64,000 nt of DNA, from the NCBI GenBank assembly GCA_046330455.1, contig JAXLSU010000002.1:124001-188000 (forward strand), given 5' to 3'. The stretch comes from CAVQXR01 sp046330455. Its GTDB lineage: Bacteria > Actinomycetota > Thermoleophilia > Gaiellales > Gaiellaceae. The notes below the pieces were generated by a model. The model was not told the DNA's origin. It searched no databases and was given only the letters and a program-made list of their open reading frames with translations. Numbering within the stretch: the stretch's first letter is position 1; every line of letters begins with the position of its first letter. This document shows positions 58,021 to 64,000 of the stretch, one piece after another. The translations under genes were made by a program, and so were the position numbers.

Positions 58021-59397
58021 ATGGGGCCCGACGAGCTCGCCGCGAAGCTCCTGGCCGCAACGGGGCTTCCCGCCGCACGGCTGACGATCGGCCCCGGGCC
58101 GGCCCGTGTCGACCAGTGGCCGTTCGAGCTGAAGCGGCCGGGCGCGTGCCCTCCCGCGGTCACGGTCCTACCGGAAGCGCCGGGCGAGGTCGCGGCGGTC
58201 GTCCGCTTCGCGGCGCAGTCGGGCGTTTCGACCGCTGTCGTCGGCGGGCGCTCGAACGTCGTCGGGGCCGTGGAGCGAGAGACGGCGCTCGTTCTCGATC
58301 TCTCCGGCCTGACCCGCGTGGTCTCACTCGACGTCGAATCGCAGCTCGTGACGGTCGAGGCGGGGATCACGGGCGCGGCGCTCGAGGAGGCTCTCGCCGC
58401 CCGGGGGCTGACGCTCGGCATCTACCCGCAGTCGCTCGCGCTGGCGACGGTCGGGGGCTGGGTCGCGACGCGGGCGACGGGAACGGCATCGGCCCAGTAC
58501 GGCGGCATCGAGCGCGCGCTCTGCGGCGCGACCGTCGTCACCCCCTCGGGGGAGCTGCTCGAGCTCCCGGCCCGGGTACGTCCGGCTGGCGGCCTCGACG
58601 CCCTGCAGCTCTACTGCGGCTCGGAGGGAAGCCTCGGCGTGCTGGTCGAGCTCACGCTCAGCGTCCACAGGACCTGTCCCGACTCGCCGCTCTGTGCGGC
58701 CTTCGAGGACTTCGCTGCGGGCCTCGCATGCCAGCGTGAGCTTCTCCAGCGCGAGCTTCCGGTCTCCGTCGTCCGCCTCTACAACCCGGCGGAGACGCGG
58801 AGTCTCACGGGTGGCAGCTACGGCCTCGCCCGGAGGTGTCTCCTGCTCGTCACGGTCGCCGGCCCGGGACGGTACGCCGAGGCCGGGATCGCGGACACGC
58901 TCGAGGCGATCGAGTACGCCGGCGGCGAGCCGGTCGACCCCGTCGCGGGCGAACGCTGGTTCACCCACCGGTACGCGGACGCCGACCTCATGGCCGGCCG
59001 GAACGAGGGCGCGGGCACCGTGTTCGACACGATCGAGGTCTCGGTACCGTGGCGATCGGCAGCGGCTCTCGCCGCCGCGATCGAGAGCGAGATCGCGCCG
59101 CTCTGCGCGCAGCTGTTCCTGCACTCGTCACACGCCTACCGGTCGGGGACGTGCCTGTACGTGATGCTGTTCATCCAGGAGGCAACCGACGCCGACGCGC
59201 TCGCGCGCTGCCGGGAGGCCTGGGAGCGAACGTTGATCTTGACCGAACGCCATGCCGGTGCTATTGGCCACCACCACGGAATCGGCGAGGTGCGCCGGGA
59301 GCGCTACGGAGCTTCCGTCGACGGCAGGCTCCACCGGCTCGTCAAGCGCGCGCTCGATCCTGACGGGATTCTGCGGGCGCCGCTCGTTCGCGACTGA
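58021..59397 (+). CDS. FAD-linked oxidase (alkylglycerone-phosphate synthase/glycolate oxidase GlcD-like)
   Basis: 458 residues from the ATG. VAO-type FAD domain: PEAPGEVAAVVRFAAQSGVS, VVGGRSNVVGAVERE (pyrophosphate loop), GIYPQSLALATVGGWVATRA, then CGSEGSLGVLVELTLSV. The C-terminal substrate domain ends with AGAIGHHHGIGEVRR, the triple-His segment typical of alkylglycerone-phosphate synthase-like oxidases. It would oxidise a 2-hydroxy acid. Sharing a minimal promoter with the four-carbon-acid kinase suggests one pathway: oxidation feeding or bypassing the phosphorylated route. Confidence 0.9.
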   Translation: MGPDELAAKLLAATGLPAARLTIGPGPARVDQWPFELKRPGACPPAVTVLPEAPGEVAAVVRFAAQSGVSTAVVGGRSNVVGAVERETALVLDLSGLTRVVSLDVESQLVTVEAGITGAALEEALAARGLTLGIYPQSLALATVGGWVATRATGTASAQYGGIERALCGATVVTPSGELLELPARVRPAGGLDALQLYCGSEGSLGVLVELTLSVHRTCPDSPLCAAFEDFAAGLACQRELLQRELPVSVVRLYNPAETRSLTGGSYGLARRCLLLVTVAGPGRYAEAGIADTLEAIEYAGGEPVDPVAGERWFTHRYADADLMAGRNEGAGTVFDTIEVSVPWRSAAALAAAIESEIAPLCAQLFLHSSHAYRSGTCLYVMLFIQEATDADALARCREAWERTLILTERHAGAIGHHHGIGEVRRERYGASVDGRLHRLVKRALDPDGILRAPLVRD

Positions 59398-59719
59398 CAC
59401 CCGCGGAGGCCCGGGGGCCATCCGGCTTCGCCGGATCGGGCGAGATCAGATCCCGCCCCTACACCCGACCCGCCGCAGAGCCCACGGCAACGACGCCCCG
59501 CCCTCACGAATGCCGTCGGGTAGACCCCGCCGGACAGACCCGTACGGGCGGGATCCCATCCCGCCCTGTCGTGCCTGTGGCAGCCGGGATCTCATCCCGC
59601 CCTGCCGCGCCCGCAGGGCGAGACCTCAGCGCGCACGTCCGTTCCGTAGGGGCGGGATCTCATCCCGCCCGACCGTGCCTGTGGGGGCGAGCCCTGCGCC
59701 CGCCCCCACTGCGCCGCCT
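59398..59719. repeat. Hairpin repeats between convergent genes (family B)
   Basis: 322 bases with no gene. The first stem ATCCGGC-TTC-GCCGGAT (59420-59436) follows the flavin oxidase stop. Then GAGATCAGATCCCGCCCCTAC and two perfect 9-bp triloop stems, GGGCGGGAT-CCC-ATCCCGCCC (59546-59566) and GGGCGGGAT-CTC-ATCCCGCCC (59650-59670), plus a degenerate copy at 59585-59600; GTGCCTGTGG follows each good copy. Probably a bidirectional terminator array. Confidence 0.8.
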
Positions 59720-61267
59720 CTACCCTCGCTTGCGCTGCCAGGCCCGCCAGGTGAGCGCCCACCTGTCGGCCTCCTCGAGGCCGTCGAGCTCGATCTGGTG
59801 GACGGTCGAGCGGTGCGGCGAGGAGCGGATCACCTCGGGCTCTGAGTAGGCCTCCTTCGAGATCTGCTCGAGCACGGCCGCGTACGTGTCCAGGTCGTCC
59901 CGTGACACGGTCTCGGCGGGCTCGAGCGTCATCGGCTCCTCGACGAGCCACGGCTCGTGGCTCGGGAAGAACTGGGCGACGCCGAAGTCCGACGTCCGGC
60001 GCGCGACGTCGAGCGTGCCGATGCCCGTGTCCTCCTTCAGCTTCGCGAGGCTGTAGCGCACCTGCTCGAGGCGGTGGTCATCGTTGCCCTCGGCGAAGGA
60101 GACCGAGATCCCCGGGATCTGCGCGACCTTGTGAGCGAGGTAGTTGTTGTTGAGGACGGCGATCTCGGCCACCTCGCGCAGCCCCTCCGCACCGAGGGCG
60201 AGCACCCAGGCGTACGAGCGCACGACGGTCGCCGGAACGCCGTGGAACGACCGCACCTTGCCGATCGACTGCGGCCGGTCGTCGTCGAGGTAGTAGCGCG
60301 AGCCGTCGAACTCGACGGTCGGCCGCGGGAGGAACGGAGCGAGCTCCGCGGTGACGCCCGACGCGCCCACCGGCATCCCCATCGAGCAGTGCGGTGACGA
60401 GAACGTCTTGTGGAGGTTGAACTGGCACAGATCGAACCCGGCGTCGCGGGCCCGGGTGATCCCGAGGATCCCGTTCGCGTTCGCCTGGTCGTAGTGGCAG
60501 AGCCCGCCGGCTGCGTGGACGAGCTCGACGATCTCCTCGATGTGCGGGTTGAAGAGCCCCGTGTCCTCGGGGTTCGTGATCATGAGGCCCGCCGTCCGCT
60601 CGGAGATCGCGGCCTTGATCGCATCGAGCTCCGGGTAGCCCTTCTCACCGGGGTAGGCGGTGACCACCTTCAGGCCGGCGGTGGCCGGCCCGGCGCCGTC
60701 GCAGGGATGCGAGAAGACGGTCGTGATGATCTCGTCGCGGTGGGGCTCGCCGCGGGACGCGTGGTAGGCGCGGATCATCTCGGCGTTCGCGTAGACCGCC
60801 TGCGAGCCGCCCCCGGGCTGGAACGAGAACCGCTCCATGCCGGAGATCTCACACAGCGTCCGCTCGAACTCGTACATCGCCTGGAGGATCCCCTGCACGG
60901 TGTCGCCGTCCTGCTCCGGATGGAGCGCCGTGACCTTGTGGGTGCGAATCAGCTCCTCGTTGATCTTCGGGCTGTACTTCATCGTGCAGGTACCGAGGCC
61001 GAGGTGGATGTTGACGTCCTGGCCGAGCGTCTCCTGCGAGAGCCGAAGGAAGTGCCGGAGCACGTGAGGCTGGGCCAGCTCGGGCAGCGCCGGGGGCACA
61101 GAGCGGAGCACCGCGTCCGGCAGGCCCCCGAGCGGGTCGCCGACCTCGGCCGCGAGCTCGGGCTCGACGGGCGGTGGGACGTAGCCACGCTCGCCCGGGC
61201 TGCTCTGCTCGAGGATGATCGGTTCGTTCCAGCTCGCCTGGTGGAACGGACGCAGAGTGCCGCTCAT
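59720..61267 (-). CDS. gcvPB: Glycine dehydrogenase (decarboxylating) subunit 2
   Basis: 515 residues. PLP Lys in CQFNLHKTFSSPHCSMG; other family segments are LGLGTCTMKYSPKINEE, FQPGGGSQAVYANAEMIRAY and TNPEDTGLFNPHIEEIV. With subunit 1 it forms the P-protein of the glycine cleavage system, which decarboxylates glycine onto lipoyl-H-protein. The ATG directly follows the gcvPA stop (TGAATG). No gcvH or gcvT is in the window. It could also serve catabolism of glycine or serine released by the hydrolases in this region. Confidence 0.96.
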   Translation of the reverse strand: MSGTLRPFHQASWNEPIILEQSSPGERGYVPPPVEPELAAEVGDPLGGLPDAVLRSVPPALPELAQPHVLRHFLRLSQETLGQDVNIHLGLGTCTMKYSPKINEELIRTHKVTALHPEQDGDTVQGILQAMYEFERTLCEISGMERFSFQPGGGSQAVYANAEMIRAYHASRGEPHRDEIITTVFSHPCDGAGPATAGLKVVTAYPGEKGYPELDAIKAAISERTAGLMITNPEDTGLFNPHIEEIVELVHAAGGLCHYDQANANGILGITRARDAGFDLCQFNLHKTFSSPHCSMGMPVGASGVTAELAPFLPRPTVEFDGSRYYLDDDRPQSIGKVRSFHGVPATVVRSYAWVLALGAEGLREVAEIAVLNNNYLAHKVAQIPGISVSFAEGNDDHRLEQVRYSLAKLKEDTGIGTLDVARRTSDFGVAQFFPSHEPWLVEEPMTLEPAETVSRDDLDTYAAVLEQISKEAYSEPEVIRSSPHRSTVHQIELDGLEEADRWALTWRAWQRKRG

Positions 61268-62653
61268 TCAGATCACCTCCGAGAGCGCCTGCGCGAGGCG
61301 GTCGATGTCGGCCTTCGTGTGGATCTCGGTCACGCAGTACAGGGCCGCCTGACCGAGCCCGGGCAGCTCCGTCGAGAGGTCCTTGCCGCCGTAGATGCCG
61401 CGCTCTCGCAGCCCGGCGTTGAGCTCGGAGACCGTCTTTCCGGTGCCCGAGAAGTCGACCACGAACTCCTTGAAGAACGGTCCCGAGAGCGCCGGCGCGG
61501 CGACTCCGGGGAGCGCCCCGATCCGCCTGGCCGCGTACGCCGCCCGCTGTGCGATCCCGCGCCCGAGCTCTGCGATCCCCTGCGGGCCGAGCAGCGAGAG
61601 GTAGACCGCGGCGCCGATCGCCCAGAGGTTCTGGGTCGTCCCGCCGTACTCCTTGCTCTCTCCCCGCTGGACGTACGACATCCGCTCCCAGCGAACCTCG
61701 CCGAACCCGTACTCGCCGGCGACGGTCGGGACCATCCCGACCAGGAAGGTCGGGTACTCAGCGATCCAGGCCTCGTCGTCGGGCGTCGCGACGAAGCCGG
61801 CGAGCCCGCCCCCGAAGTGCATGTGGATCCCGAGCGGCTGCACCTCGCCGCACACGACGTCGGCCCCGTAGCGCGGCGGCGCCTCGAGCACGCCGAGCGA
61901 GATCGGGTCGACGCCGACGGCGAGCTTCGCTCCCACCGCGTGAGCGGACGCGCCGATTCCGGCGACCTGCGTCTCGATCGTGCCCAGGTAGCCCGGCGTC
62001 TCGAGGTAGACGCACGCCACGTCGTCTCCGAGCATCGCCTGCAGGGCACCGGTGTCGAGAAGACCGGTCGCAGGGTCGAAGGGGACGAGCTCGAGGTCGA
62101 CCCACGGGCGGCAGTAGCCGCGCATCACGGCGAGCCGCTCCGGCGACATGGATGCCGGAACGAGCGCCCTGTGGCGCCCGGTCACCCGTCCGCACATGCA
62201 CACCGCGGTCGCCGCGGCGCTCGCCCAGTCGTAGGTCGGCTGGCTCACGGCATCGAGCTCGACGAGCTCGCCGATCAGGCTCGCGAACTCGAAGAGCGCC
62301 TGCATCTTGCCGTGGTCTGTGTAGCTCTCTCCGTAGTAGGCGGTGACGAACTCGCCGCGCGAGAGGACCTCGTCGACGACCGCCGGGACATCGTGCTGCC
62401 AGCAGCCCCCGCCGAGGAACGACAGGGTCTCCTTGCAGCTCTCGTTGCGCGACAGCATCCCCTCGAGGTGGCGGCGGAGCTCGAGCTCCGAGCGCATCGC
62501 CGGGGGGAGCGCGAGCGGGCGCCGGAGCAGGAGCTGCTCGGGAATCGCCCCGTACAGCTCGTCGACGCTCCCGACCCCGATCTCCTGCAGCATCTCCTGC
62601 TTGAGACGCGGTGCGGAATTCGGGATGTAGGGGTGGGCAGAGGCTTCTGGCAT
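61268..62653 (-). CDS. gcvPA: Glycine dehydrogenase (decarboxylating) subunit 1
   Basis: 461 residues from the ATG at 62653, with GGAGGG eight bases upstream. Characteristic segments are HPYIPNSAPRLKQEMLQEIG, FLGGGCWQHDVPAVVDEVL, TAYYGESYTDHGKMQALFEF and TAVCMCGRVTGRHRALVP. It lacks the PLP Lys, as expected for the alpha subunit, and pairs with gcvPB. The start at 62719 proposed by the open frame is less likely. Confidence 0.96.
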   Translation of the reverse strand: MPEASAHPYIPNSAPRLKQEMLQEIGVGSVDELYGAIPEQLLLRRPLALPPAMRSELELRRHLEGMLSRNESCKETLSFLGGGCWQHDVPAVVDEVLSRGEFVTAYYGESYTDHGKMQALFEFASLIGELVELDAVSQPTYDWASAAATAVCMCGRVTGRHRALVPASMSPERLAVMRGYCRPWVDLELVPFDPATGLLDTGALQAMLGDDVACVYLETPGYLGTIETQVAGIGASAHAVGAKLAVGVDPISLGVLEAPPRYGADVVCGEVQPLGIHMHFGGGLAGFVATPDDEAWIAEYPTFLVGMVPTVAGEYGFGEVRWERMSYVQRGESKEYGGTTQNLWAIGAAVYLSLLGPQGIAELGRGIAQRAAYAARRIGALPGVAAPALSGPFFKEFVVDFSGTGKTVSELNAGLRERGIYGGKDLSTELPGLGQAALYCVTEIHTKADIDRLAQALSEVI

Positions 62654-62708
62654 CAGGCATCCCTCCGTTCGTTTGGCAGGGTCGGGCACAAGCGGTGCGG
62701 GTCGCCGC

Positions 62709-63821
62709 TCAGGCCGCAACGGGATACACCGTCCAGCGGTTGTACCCGGTCACGACGCGCGCGTACCCGGAGAGCGTCCCGTCGACGTCGGGGTCGCCGG
62801 TGTCGACGAGCAGCGGTCGCCCACCGAGCGCGGCGAGCTTCGCCTCGGTGGCGACGATCGTGACGTTTTCGCAGCCCACCCGAGCGATCACGGCGGCGGA
62901 GAGCTGCTGGTTCCCGCGGCCGAACACGAACCCCTGGCCGCCGACCGGCGTCACCACGATCCGGGCATTCTCGCCGTCGGTCAGCTCGAGCAGCAGCGTC
63001 TCGTCGGCGTCCGCCGCGACGAGCTCGCGCCTGCGCACGGCATCGACGCCGAGCACCGTCTTCTCGAGGCCGAGCCCCTGCATGATCGTGCGGGTCGTCG
63101 TTCCGGGACCGATCAGGCACAGATGCGCGTCGAGCACGTGGTCGATGACGTGGGCGGCGATCCCGGCCTGGGCGGCCTGCTCGCCGGGCCCGGACCTGGC
63201 CTTGCCCGACTGGACGAGCGTGGGCTCCACCGGCACGAGCAGGTAGCCGTGGAGGCGGGGCGAGATGACGCCGCCGCGAAGCGCCTCCTCATCGATGTCC
63301 ATCACCTCCGCCTCGACCGGCGCCCGGGCGCGCCCGCGCACGACGGCGAGCGCCAGCTCGGCCGCGTGGCGGGGCGTGAGCGCGAAGACGGCGGAGTGCA
63401 TCTTCACGCCCGCCGGGATCCCGACCACGGGGATTCGCTCGCCGATCGCACGCATGACGTCGACGGCCGTGCCGTCGCCGCCGGCAAAGAGCAGCAGCTC
63501 GACGCCGGCCTCCGCCATCGCGTGGGCGGCGCTCGCCGTGTCGTCGGCGGTCGTGACGTCCGTTCCGACCCCGAGCACCGTCGGCTCGATCCCGGCCTCG
63601 CGGGCCTCGTCGGCCCCCATGGGCCCGGGAGCGGTGAGCAGCTCGAGCTCCGGGCCCGCAGGCGCGAGCAGCCGGAGTGCGTCGAATGCCCGCGCCGGCG
63701 ACACCGGGGAGGCGCCGCGGGCCCGGGCAGCGTCGACGAGCGCACGGTCGTCACTGCCCTTGAGGGCGAACCGGCCGCCCATCCCGGCGACCGGGTTCAC
63801 GATCAACCCGACCCTCGTCAC
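62709..63821 (-). CDS. ATP-NAD kinase-like protein, AcoX family
   Basis: 370 residues, GTG start with GGAGGG. NAD-kinase-fold motifs: VGLIVNPVAGMGGRFALKGS at the start, LLLFAGGDGTAVDVMRAIG (the GGDGT kinase motif) and VVGIPAGVKMHSAVFAL. The C-terminal half is the AcoX-specific part (PVGGQGFVFGRGNQQLSAAV, GYNRWTVYPVAA). AcoX proteins accompany acetoin or other 2-oxo-acid dehydrogenase complexes; function is unproven. Here it precedes gcvPA/gcvPB by 55 bases. Its leader holds a large palindrome. Confidence 0.9.
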   Translation of the reverse strand: MTRVGLIVNPVAGMGGRFALKGSDDRALVDAARARGASPVSPARAFDALRLLAPAGPELELLTAPGPMGADEAREAGIEPTVLGVGTDVTTADDTASAAHAMAEAGVELLLFAGGDGTAVDVMRAIGERIPVVGIPAGVKMHSAVFALTPRHAAELALAVVRGRARAPVEAEVMDIDEEALRGGVISPRLHGYLLVPVEPTLVQSGKARSGPGEQAAQAGIAAHVIDHVLDAHLCLIGPGTTTRTIMQGLGLEKTVLGVDAVRRRELVAADADETLLLELTDGENARIVVTPVGGQGFVFGRGNQQLSAAVIARVGCENVTIVATEAKLAALGGRPLLVDTGDPDVDGTLSGYARVVTGYNRWTVYPVAA

Positions 63822-63830
63822 CGTCCCTCC

Positions 63831-63859
63831 GCTGCCGCGGTTCGAATCGCCGCGGCAGC
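63831..63859. promoter_or_regulatory. Perfect 10-bp inverted repeat upstream of the AcoX-like gene
   Basis: GCTGCCGCGG-TTCGAATCG-CCGCGGCAGC lies ten bases before the GTG of the AcoX-like gene on the minus strand and within the divergent spacer. As RNA it would form a 10-bp hairpin just before the ribosome site; as DNA it could be an operator. Confidence 0.55.
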
Positions 63860-63896
63860 CTAGCCCTTTCTCACGCCACGGCGGCGAAGGTGTCGC

Positions 63897-63902
63897 TAGG
63901 CT
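63897..63902 (+). promoter_or_regulatory. -10 box of the right-end gene
   Basis: TAGGCT lies six bases before the GTG at 63909, the same leaderless spacing seen at 21461 and 58009. Confidence 0.5.
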
Positions 63903-63908
63903 CCTTTC

Positions 63909-64000
63909 GTGGCCGCCAAACCGGCGAAGTGCTTCTACTGCGGGTCGCCCGCGTCCGTCGACGATCTCGGCATCCCGCGCTGGGTCGTCGAGGCCGTGGG
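63909..64000 (+). CDS. Zinc-ribbon protein, N-terminal part
   Basis: Thirty codons before the window ends. GTG start; the reading VAAKPAKCFYCGSPASVDDL has a Cys-x2-Cys knuckle (KCFYCGSP), typical of HNH-type or small zinc-ribbon proteins whose second Cys pair comes later. It continues GIPRWVVEAVG. No more can be said without the following sequence. Confidence 0.6.
   Translation, partial: MAAKPAKCFYCGSPASVDDLGIPRWVVEAV

Noticed and set aside
63836..63860. GGTTCGAATC resembling a tRNA T-arm
   Set aside because: The flanking stem is a long GC palindrome without acceptor, D-arm or anticodon arm at the right distances; it fits an inverted repeat, not a tRNA.

Overview
This is a very GC-rich, gene-dense chromosomal stretch. 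About 60 genes are packed mostly into long minus-strand operons with ATGA/GTGA/TGATG junctions, GTG starts are frequent, and -10 boxes fit TANNNT. Together with the gene families present (hydantoinase HyuAB, four M20 hydrolases, RraA, BtpA, split glycine dehydrogenase), this suggests a soil-type Actinomycetota, possibly class Thermoleophilia. The class is inference; there is no rRNA, tRNA or housekeeping marker in the window. I see no tRNA, rRNA, CRISPR array, insertion sequence or phage gene.

Layout. 1-8.3 kb (minus): an operon of amidohydrolase and sugar-type enzymes (Gfo/Idh oxidoreductases, two xylose-isomerase-like proteins, tandem M20 hydrolases, an alpha/beta hydrolase, a creatininase-like protein and a frameshifted homocysteine methyltransferase). 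8.4-14.9 kb (minus): a HyuA/HyuB hydantoinase operon with its own GntR regulator, a 65-residue zinc-finger protein, an SDR and a D-2-hydroxyacid dehydrogenase, behind a TTGACA/TAGACT promoter holding a GntR-like palindrome. 14.9-24 kb: an M81 metallopeptidase, an unknown 406-residue protein, an amine oxidase/D-aminoacylase/SDR operon, and a divergent D-serine-dehydratase-like/M20 pair. 24-26.5 kb: DUF1858-DUF2249, DUF59 and a polytopic membrane protein. 26.5-32.4 kb (minus): two Gfo/Idh proteins, RidA, RraA, an FGGY kinase and BtpA. 32.4-37.7 kb (plus): tandem CocE/NonD hydrolases showing a gene-conversion tract, then a decayed locus with an XRE gene fused to an inverted glutamine synthetase remnant and a frameshifted PotA-like ATPase. 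37.9-44 kb (minus): an M28-M24-unknown-OrtA-OrtB-XRE/cupin-RedY-like operon. 44.1-55.8 kb: an amidase, and a nine-gene operon joining a LivKGFHM importer to four catabolic enzymes. 55.9-59.4 kb: PdxA-like and DUF1537 kinase genes divergent from a flavin oxidase. 59.7-63.8 kb: gcvPA/gcvPB and an AcoX/NAD-kinase-like gene. A zinc-ribbon gene runs off the right end.

How the genes work together. The common theme is hydrolysis of C-N bonds (four M20 enzymes, M24, M28, M81, two amidases, hydantoinase, D-aminoacylase, creatininase-like), plus oxidoreductases, kinases and isomerases that would handle the released acids, amino acids and sugars. Only one complete importer is present. The window reads as a catabolic region for amides, modified or D-amino acids and sugar acids; exact substrates cannot be read from sequence.

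The most distinctive non-coding signals are four sets of hairpin repeats that lie only between convergent genes and look like bidirectional terminators, and 20-25 bp divergent spacers holding back-to-back -10 boxes that imply leaderless transcripts on both strands.
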